This document shows positions 44,232 to 56,681 of a stretch of DNA of 64,000 bases, piece by piece. Where the stretch lies: positions 3,486,278 through 3,550,277 of the forward strand of contig CAXIPT010000006.1 of NCBI GenBank assembly GCA_964030475.1, written 5' to 3'. This DNA comes from Tethya wilhelma (lineage: Eukaryota > Porifera > Demospongiae > Tethyida > Tethyidae). The translations under genes were made by a program, and so were the position numbers. Each line of letters opens with the position of its first letter. Positions within the stretch are counted from its first letter, which is position 1. The notes below the pieces were generated by a model. The model searched no databases and had not been told where the DNA came from. It worked only from the letters and a program-made list of their open reading frames with translations.

Positions 44232-45305
44232 ATGCTTAGAAGAGTATTGCTAGGGAGTGTGGAAACCATTGTACTCTGCTATTTACTAACGTTTGGCTAC
44301 CACCATGTAAAGCTTCACCATCATCATCAGTTGCCACCCTGGATGAATATCTATGTGGAAAAACATCCCTTCAGAATTCTTGGTGCCTTGGGACCGTGTG
44401 TGTATGTGATATGCTACAAATATCTGACCCAGTGGCCTTGGAGGAGCTCAAGGCCCAAACCAACAAAAGCAAAAAGACCAAAAGCTCAGGAATCACTCTC
44501 AAAGACGAGACATCTGCCAAAAAGTGGATTGCACGCTTCATTTTCCTCAAAATCTTTTGCTGAAGGTCGTTTTCGACGAGCCTACATGGGTACTTACATA
44601 GAACCCCTACACAAAGCTGGTCGCAAGTGTGTTGTCAAGGAGAAAAAAGATTCCTACGTTTGGGAAGCAAAAGGTTGGAAAATGGAACAAGAAGTTCAAA
44701 AGAAAGCCGGAAAACTTGCAAGTGGGTTCAACTCTTATTCAAGAACGAACCGTCCGATCAAGTTCACAGAAATAGAAGTTGGAAAGGTTACAAACGAAGG
44801 TAGCAATGCCAATACGCCACCAAAACTCGGTGAATGGTGCAGTGTTGAAGACTATATCCCGGGAGAGTACAAAAAATTCTGCAACAATTATGGCTACATA
44901 GCCGAAGGGACGTATTCACTGCAAGGTTTCATGCACTGGTCCTGGGTGCACACTAAGGGGGAGATCATGGTGGCCGATCTGCAAGGTGTTTGAAACAACG
45001 ACTGTTACTATTTGTCGGATCCGGTCCTTCTGTCTGGTTCGATAAACGGTGGAGTTTATGGAGACACAGACATGGGAGTTGAAGGGATTGGGATGTTTTT
45101 TCTCAAACATCAATGTAATGAGTTTTGTAACACGCTACCCAAGCCGGGGATTCGGAATGCACTGTCTCACTCTCAACTGTCAGGGACTGCAGTTCTCCAG
45201 CATCAGTTGGTTGGATCTACTGCTTACTCCCATGAGAAGGTGCTGCCCACTGCAACTCGAGGCACTCTTGTAGAGGCTTTCAAGCATATTGCACAAAGCT
45301 GTTAG
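44232..45305 (+). pseudogene. Membrane segment fused to alpha-kinase domain, with one in-frame TGA
   Basis: One uninterrupted frame apart from TGA at 44991-44993. The first 70 or so residues (VLCYLLTFGYHHVK..PFRILGALGPCVYVICYKYL) copy the first two membrane segments of the DRAM/FRAG1-like paralogues at 45656 and 50387. After a basic linker comes an alpha-kinase domain: GRFRRAYMG, CVVKEKK (candidate ATP-binding Lys), GEWCSVEDYIPGEYKKFCNN, MVADLQGV. After the TGA it continues NNDCYYLSDPVLLSG, YGDTDMGVEGIGMFFLKHQCNEFC. The zinc-site H-x-C-x3-C and the catalytic D-x-Q are kept. The TGA falls where alpha-kinases usually have the Gly of DLQGVG, so a single GGA-to-TGA change would explain it. It has no introns, unlike its paralogues. 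It could be a recent retrogene, a null allele, or a sequencing error. Confidence 0.7.
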
Positions 45306-45655
45306 ATGTTCAATTTTTGTATAATATATTATAGGAAATTATAGTAGATTTAGAGTGCCCAATTTTTTTAGAATGATTTTGATTTTCTACTTTTTTAAAA
45401 AAAAAAAATTCAATCTCTGTCAGTCATGATCCTATCATTCTCGCGTATAATTATTATCTACGCATCAATTCTCGCGAATGTTGTCAAATTATGCGGCTGC
45501 ATGCTGTGGTGGGTGTGTCTAGGGGTGTGTACCTCACTAAAGCAGAGGAGCAGATTATAAATTTTTTGTATAAAAACAGTGAAACTGGAGTCATAGACAA
45601 AACTATGGTGGGTTTACTTTAACCTGCATGAATGCTTACTAAAGAAAATAAAATA
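45306..45655. other. Short intergenic stretch
   Basis: Contains a poly-T/poly-A stretch near 45393-45409 just after the alpha-kinase gene, which could be a relic of a retroposed poly(A) tail, and the promoter of the next gene. No other feature seen. Confidence 0.45.
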
Positions 45656-46569
45656 ATGAGTCTGCTTGGAAGTATTCGTGTCTCTATCTTGATTCATTTA
45701 GCATGCATATGGATAATGGGGACCATTTTGCTATGCTACTCCTTGGCTGTTGGCTACCACCACGTCCAGCCTTGGTTACCAATGATCAGTGCGTGTGCTG
45801 TACAGTCTCCAGAAAAGTATCCCTTCAGATTTGGAATGCTGGTTGGTGCAGTTGGACTGTGTGTACAAGTGATTTGTGTCTATCTTGTAGAAGAACCTTT
45901 CTCCAAGAGCAAGATGGCACTATTTTTTGGAGTGGTTTCCAGTCTCTGTCTTGGAGTGGTAGCAGTTGTAAATGAAGCTGAAAGTGGTGGTGTACATTCA
46001 GGTGAGCTACATAATATTATATCACATGTTCTGATAATTTATAATGCATGAGTATGGTCTTGTAAATGGAGGCTAGGCCAGGCTAGTGGGTGAACTACAT
46101 CACATATGTACAGCACATGTTGTCACTGAGAAATAAGCAGCTTCCATATTATGGCAAAAAATAACTATTTCCAGTATCACTTCACTAATACTTCATGACA
46201 TAATTGCACCCATTCTATAGCTAGGAAGGGGAGTTATTAGTCTCTAGCTGCTACAGCAGCACGCCAAATTGAAGCACAGTTAACATAAACAGACTTACTA
46301 CTTTAGATCACTCTCGTGATTGCACCATGTACACATATTATTAGTTACGTCAACTGCCACTGGCTTATCATAATGCATCGTATTATTGTAAACTAAGGGA
46401 AGTTGAATGCACTTGTTTATAAACTTACAGTTTTCTTTGTCTAATTCGGATATGCTTTCTTTATACAATTGTGTAAACATGACAGTTTAAATTTTCTGTG
46501 TATCTATCATCTCTCTCTCTCACACACACACACACTCACACACACACACACGCACACGCACACGCACAT

Positions 46570-46607
<38 letters not shown>

Positions 46608-46858
46608 ATCCATATACAGGTGCTGCAGTAGTCTTCTTTTCCTTCTACTGGCTCTATATGATCATCCTTACACTGGACACAGTCATCGGCTGTTACAAAC
46701 AAAGACGCCACCATAGTGACATCACTATGGCAACAGCAGCAACTACGTCAGTCTGTCAGCAACGATTCTACATAGTAGTTGTCGTGGCAAGAGTGTTTCT
46801 CACTCTAACATCCACTGCCTGCCTGTTTGCAGCTGGTGTAATGAGTATCCTAAAATAA
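45656..46858 (+). CDS. DRAM/FRAG1/TMEM150-like multi-pass membrane protein
   Basis: Two exons, 45656-46001 and 46620-46858, join in phase 1 to 194 residues. The start MSLLGSI aligns with MKILGSI of the paralogue at 50387; an upstream Met at 45632 would add eight residues. About five hydrophobic helices are visible. The first luminal loop (YHHVQPWLPMISACAVQSPEKYPFRFG) has the P-x-IS-x-C/D..P..FR pattern of the FRAG1/DRAM/SFK1 superfamily, members of which act in lysosomes (DRAM) or the Golgi and plasma membrane. The intron ends in a long (CA)n tract. The protein ends at a TAA just after the last helix (AAGVMSILK); if the GT at 46846 were used as donor, a longer tail like that suspected in the paralogue would be possible. 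Confidence 0.65.
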
Positions 46859-47381
46859 TAGTTATCATCAATCAGGGAAAGAACAAAATGATGCTATAAT
46901 ATAGTACAATGTCATGTTTATGAAGCCTGTTTTGAAAATTAATATTGTATAGTTGTTTGGACTCTACAGAGGTACATAATAATATGTAGCAGTATGTGTA
47001 TTGAGTTTGCTTGGGGAATACTCCTGAGGATATTTTTAAAACAGGGATATTTTGTTGTGGTTTCAACAAATTGTTCATAGTTTTCCCTTTCCAGCTGTTC
47101 TGTGTTTAGAGGGTTCTTCTTACCATAAATGTGCCTCACTTGTATGCATGCAGCCTAAAGCTGGTTGAATTCCTTAATTGACATAATCTAAGCAGGTACT
47201 CACTGGGGGAATTACAGGTTGTATTTAGCAATATGTGAATGGTAAGTTGTACATTAAACTAATCTATACTGTCTTGCTGTCAGTGTAATGTGTTTTTACA
47301 TGTACACACACACACACTATCTTGTTGTCAGTGATGTTTGTAACATGCTTTAATTTACATGTACACTCATATGCACTCATA

Positions 47382-47445
<64 letters not shown>

Positions 47446-48800
47446 AAGGACGGGAACCTTGTGCATAGTGGTTTTCAACTGGCTACTCACTGTAGACATA
47501 TCATCCTTCAAGATTACAGTGATAAAGTCCATTACATCTAGTTATGGGAGGATTGAAACTGGTGAAATAGCTCCACTAACACATACCACAAATAGAGAAG
47601 GCAGAAAACCGTACTTATTTTTGTAGCTTTATTTTTCTTTTTAAATAGTACTGTAACATTATATTATATAGCATTGGCCAATTGTTGCATAATCATATTT
47701 TCCTGTTGCATTAAATTTTTATGTCTAGTGAAAAATACAAATTTTGATTATGACTTTACCAAAAGATGCATGGCCCCTGGCAGACTAACATTTCAGCTAT
47801 AGCTATAATTTATTATTATATAGTAAATTACTGTGCTATGTAATATTGACATCAGAGTATTTGATGGGTATTTGCAGTGGCCCATGCAGATTGTTCATCC
47901 ATATATGTTCCGCGCGTTTTAACGATTTGCGCAATTTGCAAATTGCGCAACGCATTTTGGAAATCGTCAAAATGCGCACGCATTGTAGATAACTCAATCT
48001 CAATGAGGCATGCTTGCAAAAACCATACATTTATAAATACACCATTCAGGTATCCATAGCAACAGAAATATGATTGTAATGCAATGTAGACAAATACATA
48101 TTTTAAGACTAGACAATATTAATAGACATTCAACATCAATGACATTGTCGTGTTTCTTTATGACCTGAATAAAGGAATATACATATATTCAAACATCTGC
48201 TGAATGATACGTTTAGCTATAAGCTTTTTACTCTTCAAACAAAATATTAATACATAATTATGTGCTACATAGCTAGCACTGCCATGTCAGATAACTCCTT
48301 TTTCACTCACTTTTTTTGACATTCAAGTTTGCTGTTTATAATTGTCAGATAATATGATATCATGACATAATTGTCTTTTTAAAAAAAATTTTTCAAAAGA
48401 TAGTATGCATGTATATGTATTGCGCATGCCATTATAGCAACAAAGGTATGTAACCAGTGAAGCATGTTGGTTACTACCTTACTAATTATTCAAAAAATTC
48501 ACACAATGCCTACTAATGCAATGTGTATTATCTTTTGAATTACCCATGCAACCTTTGTGAATTGTTACCAACTTTTTTGGAAGCACTATCTGCGAAACAA
48601 CTCAAGATACATAAAGAACATTATATATAACAGCAGGACTGCTAGCCAACTTCATGAGCCAAGTTTATAACTGCTTGTAGCATGTATTCTTGAACATGCA
48701 TGCCATGCATAGTTGAGAGTATGCACGTGGTCACACTATAATGAGGATAAAATTTCACAATGATTTGCATGTGCACTCATTGGAATAGATTGAACACATA
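46859..48800. other. Intergenic region between DRAM-like and GT92 genes
   Basis: Holds (CA)n and (CT)n tracts (about 47306-47318, 47386-47445), a nested inverted repeat at 47912-47977 and otherwise AT-rich unique sequence. The short ORF at 47359-47541 is microsatellite-driven. No gene seen. Confidence 0.5.
47912..47977. repeat. Nested inverted repeat with perfect 24-bp palindromic core
   Basis: 47927-47950 (ttgcgcaatttg and its exact complement) is a perfect palindrome. Outside it, 'gcgcgttttaacgattt' and 'gaaatcgtcaaaatgcgc' form an imperfect outer stem. Strikingly rich in GCGC/TGCG for the surrounding AT-rich DNA. Confidence 0.75.
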
Positions 48801-50030
48801 TCACTCAATGTATGAACGAAGGTAGCTATCACATTTCTTGAAAGTGTCCACAACCGGCTCCATGCCTTTGTCAACTCGAGTTTTTGCGAGAATTTCAGGT
48901 GTATCTTCACTCCAATCTTGCAGTCTGGCCCCCCAGTAGTGATTCATTCTCAGCTCACTGTAGGGAGCATTCTGACTTCTACCTTTAAAGACAGAATTAT
49001 GATGCACATTGGCTTTGACATTCTTTGGTTGATAAATGGGTTTCACCAACGTATTCGATGGCTTGGGAGTTCTTCTCCAGAGTCTATCAATCAGTAATTC
49101 TCTGTCGAGCGGTTTTCCTAAGAAAAGAAAGTTTTGCATCGTAAGTTCTGAAATACCAACGTGGTACTGAATGAAATGTTTCATGTAGCGATAAAGAAAT
49201 CCAGGTCTTGTGTCCTTTGGAGAAAAAGGATACTCATCGATGTCTATAGCAGCAGTCCATGTCACTTCGGCACCATACTTTACTATACAATCTTGGTAGG
49301 CTGCAACTTGCGTTTTAGCTATTGAATATGGATTATGTGTATGCCAATCAATGTAAGTTACGTAACCCTCTTCTATGTGCTTCTTTAAAGGTTCCTTCTG
49401 TGATTCACTCGGTTCCACCCATGCATCGTAAACATAGACGTGTTCAACGCCTGCAAAGCGAAGATACTGAAGCCATTGTTTCAATTCTCGTGTTGTAAGT
49501 TTGGCTTTGTCTCTTTCATATATCCTTACAAGTAGGACAGCAGTCAAGAAATAAGGAGGGCTACTGTATTGTTTGAATCGTACCCACTCACATTCAGGAT
49601 CCCACAGAGATACATTCACGTTTTGAGTAACAGGATCCTGAATAGTACTGCTGCTATTGCTTATGTGCACGTGTTGGTTTATCCAAACATTTTCATCATG
49701 TCCATTGTGAAGTAGAGAATCATTGCTGGTGTCCCCGGCAAAATTATCTACAATGTAATGACCGTGTTCACGATTTACATCACCCTCTCTGTAATCATTC
49801 ATATCTCTTCGAGCTCCCATATGAATAAGTGGATTTATCACTTCCAGCTGCTGCTCTTCGCTCCCTCTAAGTCCTCTCATGATTTGAGTCAGTTCAGCCC
49901 AATCATTGCTTCGATAGCGGCTCGTTCTTGTCGCAAACAAAACAAGAATGATGAGTATAATGAGCAGCACGAATATCGACAAACTTCTTCTCTTCTTTAA
50001 GCGAAAAAGCCAAGGGAATATCTTAGACAT
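48801..50030 (-). CDS. Glycosyltransferase family 92 (DUF23), type II membrane protein
   Basis: Intronless minus-strand gene of 409 residues from MSKIFPWLF (50030); an upstream in-frame Met at 50072 would add 14. A basic cytosolic stretch (RLKKRR) and one helix (SLSIFVLLIILIILVLFAT) give a Golgi type II anchor. A variable stem of about 110 residues follows. The GT92 catalytic domain starts at PPYFLTAVLLVRIYERD and includes FAGVEHVYVYDAW, QVAAYQDCIVKYG and the acidic DIDEY motif, then ELTMQNFLF, IDRLWRRTPKP, RMNHYWGARL. Known GT92 enzymes transfer galactose to N-glycan core fucose in nematodes; the acceptor here is unknown. Two pseudogene relatives lie at 1.2-3.0 kb. Confidence 0.85.
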   Translation of the reverse strand: MSKIFPWLFRLKKRRSLSIFVLLIILIILVLFATRTSRYRSNDWAELTQIMRGLRGSEEQQLEVINPLIHMGARRDMNDYREGDVNREHGHYIVDNFAGDTSNDSLLHNGHDENVWINQHVHISNSSSTIQDPVTQNVNVSLWDPECEWVRFKQYSSPPYFLTAVLLVRIYERDKAKLTTRELKQWLQYLRFAGVEHVYVYDAWVEPSESQKEPLKKHIEEGYVTYIDWHTHNPYSIAKTQVAAYQDCIVKYGAEVTWTAAIDIDEYPFSPKDTRPGFLYRYMKHFIQYHVGISELTMQNFLFLGKPLDRELLIDRLWRRTPKPSNTLVKPIYQPKNVKANVHHNSVFKGRSQNAPYSELRMNHYWGARLQDWSEDTPEILAKTRVDKGMEPVVDTFKKCDSYLRSYIE

Positions 50031-50188
50031 GGTTGATGGTTGATGTTTGTCGTGCCGTACGGTGACGACCAAACCCCTGCCTTCCCGAAGAAAAATTTCT
50101 TGTGATGGCCGGCTCTAGCTCTGCCAAAATTATTACGTGTTCTATTATTACCATAGTATGTTATTACTATGCAATGCATGACGTTATT

Positions 50189-50200
50189 TGCGCATGCGCA
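50189..50200. promoter_or_regulatory. NRF1-like palindrome TGCGCATGCGCA
   Basis: Between the divergent GT92 (50030, minus) and DRAM-like (50387, plus) starts. Confidence 0.55.
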
Positions 50201-50386
50201 TGCAGCGAGCTAACTAGCTGTTTGACTCTGAGCCCCACCCATATAATTTCATGTCATGTGATTGCCTGAAAAAGGAATGCAAACTTATGCCTGTGGAAGA
50301 TAAAGCAAAAGGTACCACTACAGACATTTGGAGTTTTACGGGGTAGATATAATTTATAATCGTGAAAATTGATATAGATAGACAAT

Positions 50387-51122
50387 ATGAAGATCTTGGG
50401 GTCAATACCAGCAAAAGTACTCGTCTACTTTGGAGCAATTGAAATGAGCTTCGTCATCCTGCTCTGCTACACTCTCGCTGTCACTCACGGTCATGTGAAA
50501 CCTTGGCTGCCCACCATCAGTGCGTGTGGAGAACACCCCCCAGAGCAGTATCCTTTCAGATTTGGCATCATGTTGGGAGCCACGCTGTTGTTTGTTGAGG
50601 CTGTTGCACTGCACGTTGCAAAGTGGGGCTCAAAGCTCACATTCACACTTGGAGCTGTAGCAGCTGTGTGTCTGGGTGTAGTGGCAGTGGTGGCTGCAAA
50701 TGAGGACAACCTTGTGCATACAAGTTAGTGGGTATAGCTAAATAAAGTATAGCCAGGGTATTATATAATAATTATTATGGTGTAAGTTATGATAAGACTG
50801 TACTATAAATTGTAGTCACATAATACAGACAATGATACCTTGTCGCTATTTTTTTAAAGAATAGCTAAACAATGACATGACATGACACACGTACATGCAC
50901 ACATGCTCACACTAAATTCTGTTTTAAACAGCGGCAGCTGTCATCTTCTTTGTATTTGAAGACATCATGAGTGTGTTGCTCATTTTTGACATGGTTGGCA
51001 GAATCTCCCGGGCTTCAGTTCTCATCAAGAGCATCAGTGCAGCAGTAGCATGTGTAGCTACTATCGGAAGATGTATCCTAACACACAATATTATACTGCA
51101 TGGCACAATGCAGACTCAGTAA
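50387..51122 (+). CDS. DRAM/FRAG1-like multi-pass membrane protein, second paralogue
   Basis: Exons 50387-50723 and 50932-51122 join in phase 1 to 175 residues. The first exon matches the gene at 45656 (LLCYTLAVTHGHVKPWLPTISAC..QYPFRFGIMLGA). The second carries two further helices. If the GT at 51073 is used instead, an exon at about 51593-51801 would add IVVYQTSLASDISFLSIGV and a Ser/Thr/Glu-rich tail ending NLERADV. That tail reads like real coding sequence, so the longer form may be the main product and the TAA at 51120 may not be used. Likely endolysosomal or Golgi membrane protein by family; no direct evidence. Confidence 0.6.
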
Positions 51123-52026
51123 ACTTTAATGGTAGGAGCAAATCATTGTATGTTACGTACTGACAAAAATACATGGTAGAAATCTTAAAAGAGTACATTA
51201 ACATATGGACAATTCAATGAATGTATACAAGACTTAGTTGTTGTTATTGCTGTTGATTGTTCAGTATGTGAACTGATACTTCCTTAACTACTTACTATTC
51301 TTTAGTAATGATCCTATCAAATCAGTTTGCGATTTCGGATAGCTTCCCGGCTTTAGCCATCGTTGAATGGTATGCACACCAATCCTGTCAGAGGATTGAT
51401 TATTATAATTATTATATAGTCAGAAATTGAGTAATTATTACTTTATGAAGTTTTGACAATGTATCGATATCTTTAGTGCAGCATGAAATGCACAATGATA
51501 CAGCCACTTCATAGCAATCAGGATTCAGGGATCACATAGTGTACATAATATCCATGCATGCACACACTGTCATTTTAGGAGCAACACTGCAGCTATTGTT
51601 GTCTACCAAACCAGTCTGGCCAGTGACATCTCATTTCTCTCCATTGGTGTTGTTAATACGACTGATAGTGCGATTGAAAAGTCCTCGATATCGGCTTCCA
51701 GTGTCACTCCACCTGTTGAAACAGTGGTTGAATCTTCTCCTGTTGAATCACTTCCAAAGAATAAAATTGTGTTAATGAATCTGGAAAGAGCTGATGTGTG
51801 ATGACAATAATTAATATTAATACACGACTTTATGAATTATTGTGTGCTTTGTATGTATGTGTGTGTATTTTTGTGGGGGTTATTTATTGTGTTTTTGTGT
51901 ACATGTGCTTTTTTACCTATTCTTCTAATTAACCGAACTGTAAATGAAATATTGAATTCTTCATAATTTCCAATCGGGTGTCAGAAACTAGCTGTTGCTG
52001 CTCTGTTCTTCACTATTACAGCTCTA
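51123..52026. other. Interval between DRAM-like gene and COG1
   Basis: Apart from the likely alternative 3' exon at 51593-51801, it holds AT-rich sequence and the COG1 promoter. No TATA box is obvious. Confidence 0.45.
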
Positions 52027-52724
52027 ATGGCAGAAGTAAGTGACAGACAACACCAAATCGTAGAATAACGCTTTATTTGTGGGTATTTTGTCTATATACT
52101 TTGTGTGTATTTACAAAATCAAGCGAAAAAAGCAGTTTTTTTGGTCAGATTTTTGTGCTCCTTACGACCCTTTCCAATTTTTGTAATTTACAAACTATCC
52201 AGCTTCTACTCCCGAGCAACTGGAGCTTCTTCGGTGGGTCAAAGCCGGCCTCCAGTCCATCTCCCAGCACCCCTCAGTCTCCCGTGGCCCTGGCCAGGAC
52301 GTGGGATGTGGAGAAGGACACTGATGCCCTGTTCCACGCCAACAATGTGGACGAGATCAAACGCATCGAGCTACAGACAAAGTTGGATATCGACAAACGG
52401 AGAGAGGATTTGAGACAAATGGTTGGGTAAGTGTGTGATCTTTCGATTGATCACAATTTGTCATCTGTACATATACACCGTAGCCGAAAATTTTTGATTT
52501 GTGTGTGTGTGTTTGCAGAGAGAGATATCGTGATCTCATTGATGCTGCTGACTCAATTGTAGAGATGAAGGCGTGCTCAGAACAGGTGGGTCTTTATCAT
52601 GAGTTTAAGTGTAGTTTTAACTTTAAGTTACCCTACACCCACTCCCTCTCAACAAGGTACGTGATTCTGTGANNNNNNNNNNNNNNNNNNNNNNNNNNNN
52701 NNNNNNNNNNNNNNNNNNNNNNNN

Positions 52725-52804
<80 letters not shown>

Positions 52805-55800
52805 CTTTAATAAGCAAACCTAGGAATAAGCAAGGCTTAATTGATTTGCGTAATATACTGATAGATGATATGTTCCCACATAGTTTTTATATCAATCAAC
52901 ACCATCTTTTGTAGTGCTAGCCATAAAGTTGCTTTGCAGATGAAGCTACTCTCCGAAACTCCAGAGAAGATATGGCTGTGCCTCGATCAAAGAAGCTACC
53001 TGAAAGCTGCCCAATACTACTTGCTGGCTCGACACATCCACACACAGCTGGGCCTGGTTGTGAGGAGCAATGCTAGTGGCGATGGCAGAGGAGGAGGTAG
53101 GAGAACAGGGCCCTCGAATCTAGCCATGGTGGAGAGGCTGTGGCACTCTGTGATTGGATTCAAAGACTCGATCCTAGAGGTAAGAAAAACAAACAAAAAA
53201 CTTTACAACTACAAACAAGATACAGAAGAAGTGGGACTGTCTTGACCCTTATGTAACAAGAATAGGTGTACACATGCATATTCCTGATACTTTGCTAATC
53301 TCATGCGCTTGAGTTAGCAAAAGTAGCGAAAAAGAAATATACTTTAAACAGGAGCATTGGCAATTGACAAGGCTATAGAGGATGAACAGCACTGCCATGT
53401 TTACAGTAAATAGGAATCTGGAAATGAGTCAATCTGTGTGTTCAGTTATCTTGTAGTTTCAGCAGGAAAATGTGTGGGATCAATAATTTTGATAATAATT
53501 TGAGCAGCAATACAGTGAATTGTTCCTTGTGTGTAGTGTTGCCATGGTCAGTTGGGATGCTGTGATGTGGAGGAAGGGGCAGTGATGGAGTCTCTGTGTG
53601 CCATGGTGCTGCTGGAAGGATGCTCGCCCCGACAGGTGTTTGCTAAATTTCTGGTTGCAAGAAAAACTGCGATTCAACGCATGCTTCAACTAGGTGAGTT
53701 GTAATGTACATTCACTAGCACACACTAACGTATACATTTATACATAGACCAAAAAAACCTCCAAAGTCACACATATATACACACACTCACACACACATAC
53801 ACACACCAAAAAAACCCTCCAAAACACACATGCACACATACATACATACACACACTCATGTATCTAGAGAGTCATCGCAGCATTAAAAGTCAAGTGTGCC
53901 AACTCATGGAAACTGTTCTCCATTCCCTCCTCCAAATATCCACCATCTTCTGCAAGAAAGCAACAGGTACAGCTATAACATTAGTACCCTCTTCTTTGCA
54001 TTCATCGCAAGCCTCCTTCTTTGTTCTCATTCAGGATCTTCGGTTCTCTTGGAAAAGCTGGTTCTCTTCACTGGCAAGTGTGATGCTTCTAAACCTAGTA
54101 AGTACATAGAGGAGGTACCGTACAACACGAGTATGCCTTTGCTGACTCAGCACAAGTATTGGGATCACGTGATTGGAATGCAATTAAGGTCACGTGACTG
54201 TAATACTTTGCAATGTGATTTGATCACATGCACCTCTAAGTGCTGAGTCAGCAAGGGTGCACTCTGTCATACCGCCTCTATTAAGCACATGTAGATTTGA
54301 TGACCTTTACCCTTAACATTGTAGACTAAGTATGTAGTCTATAAAGCTATAATATTACATGTATAGCTTATATATCGTTGTTCCCAGACTCCCCACCTAC
54401 CTTACACGTAAGGAAAGGGTAAAGTACGCAGAGAGCCTGGGAATGAGGCTGATGTGTATTGTCTATAATGCTGTTATGTAACCATTTGTTTCATATCGTT
54501 CATTCTTTTGGCTTGGACTTTACAACTTTTCACTTTAATAAAGCCAAATTCTCAAAATTCTTTGCATTCCAACTTGTCTACATCATTAATTTTGCACTTG
54601 CATTCTATTGCATAGCTATGCATGGTATATTTATTACGTAATGTCCTGAAATATCAGTTTAGGACGATGATTACATTTCAGTGATAGTTGATGAAACACT
54701 CCACCTTTGGTCATTTCTCGTCGTGTAGACTATCAATCGACCTCCCATTTCGTTTGATGTTGTAAAATCGGTCGAATTTTTTCACCCACGTAATAAACTA
54801 GTCTGAAATAATCCCTATTATGTTTCAATTAGTAAGCTATAATAATAGATAGTTGGCTATAATATTATATTTGTATTGTGTTTCAAGAGTGCCTACTCTT
54901 TGCCTGCACATGTAATGCAATTCGACTTCACAACTCTCAGTTAACGTATTATTGCTAAAGTGCGTCTGTGTGAGGCCAACCCGAATTATAATCTTTAAAG
55001 ATTATCAAGTGTATCATATTTGGCATAGGCAGCGTTTGCTGCATCTCTGCACAAATTGATAGGTGTGTCGTGTGAATTCTCACCAGTAATTGCTAGTGGT
55101 CCCTACAATAATAACAATACCTCAGAGGATTGCACTGTATGTACATGTGGGAAACAAAACAACCCAACCATGATCCCATGCCAGCTGCCCAACAGTTTTT
55201 TGTTTGGGCATAAATAACAAAAAAGGTTAATTTTTAGTTTTAAAGTTTTTTGTTTTTCTATCCTACCCTACCCTACTGTTGTTGTTTTTTTATATTGTGT
55301 TTTTTTTTATAAAAAAGGTTTAGTTTAAAAGTTTTTTGTTTAATTTTTTAAATTTTTTTTTTTTTCCTATCCTACCCTACCCTACTGTTGTCTGGGAACC
55401 AGGAACTGGGAATATGACTAGTGTGTGGGCTTTTTCTTTTTTTCCATGTAGTAATAAAGCATCACTAATTTAATCATCACAATTACCACAAGCTTTTGTG
55501 CACTCTGTGTGCCTTCAGTTAGTTACGTAGCAAGATTTGTGAATGTACGTAAAACTAACGCTGAAATCCAATAAAAGGCTCACTAGCTCTCTACGCTATA
55601 TACACTTGCTACCTAGCTACCATTGTAAGATGAGTAGTTGATCACTCACGCGTGTAACACTCGGTTATGACAAGACCGATGCTTTCCTTCCAGTTTATTC
55701 GATCTAGGGCCACTGACACCAGTTGGCCATTACTCGAATGTCTCACGATCCATTGAATGTGGCTCCATCGTGTCTGGCCTATGTATGTAGTACGCTAATC

Positions 55801-56636
55801 ACCATCTCAATACAAACCTCAATGGGGAAATTGACTAGGTAATGGTATTATATAGTATACAGTGTTGTACTGTGTGATGCATGATGACATAAAGTATGGG
55901 AATTATTGCATGTTGTGGAGTAACTTTCATGCATGTGTTGGGGAGTTAGACGTGACCTAAGTCCATTTGTGTTCATATGTGTTTCACTTGGTCCTTTTGA
56001 TGACTTTTATAGCCTTATAAACCAGGTCCCTCTATGCTGTGCTTATTGCTAACCTGGTCCTCCCTGCATTTAGCATTATAAAGCCCACGGGAAGGACCTG
56101 GTTTATGAGGCTAGACTTTCTAATTACTCAGAAGATTTAAAAATTTCAGTAGGAGCTATATACTATTTGTGAAAAATTTATTGCATATAATAAGATTGAT
56201 AGAAGTGAAAACTTCAACTAGTACCGTTTGAGAAATGTTTAACGAAAATGTCTTCATTTGCTAAATTTGCTAAAATCAAATGAATTGGCAATACCTTTCT
56301 TCAATCCCTCTGCAATAATAGTGTCTTTAGTGTAATCCATATAGAGTATATATGTAGCCTTAGGCAAGTAAACAAGAGTGGACCATCTGCTGCAAAATAT
56401 AGCAACGTTACCATAAATAGAAATTACATCAGTTAATTGTGACATTGTTTGAGAGCACACTCCTATGTTTGCATGTAAGCATCATCTGATAGTTATGAAG
56501 TCTAATATGCACATATAGAATTAACATGAAATGGCAGATTGAGCTAGCTGTAATGCTATTAATATGCATAATTGTACAATGAATGATGAAATGGCATGAA
56601 ATTTCAACTGCCAGCTAAGGATGGATGATATGGTCA

Positions 56637-56681
<45 letters not shown>

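Noticed and set aside
44991..44993. Selenocysteine reading of the TGA in the alpha-kinase
   Set aside because: The position normally holds Gly, not Cys, and I see no SECIS-like structure downstream by eye. A nonsense change or error is simpler.
53896..54246. ORF running past the COG1 exons at 53868-54097
   Set aside because: Shadow frame across two real exons and an intron.
55230..55390. Telomere-like cctaccctaccctac blocks
   Set aside because: Only two short blocks with a 5-base period, not TTAGGG; they belong to a local T-rich duplicated stretch.
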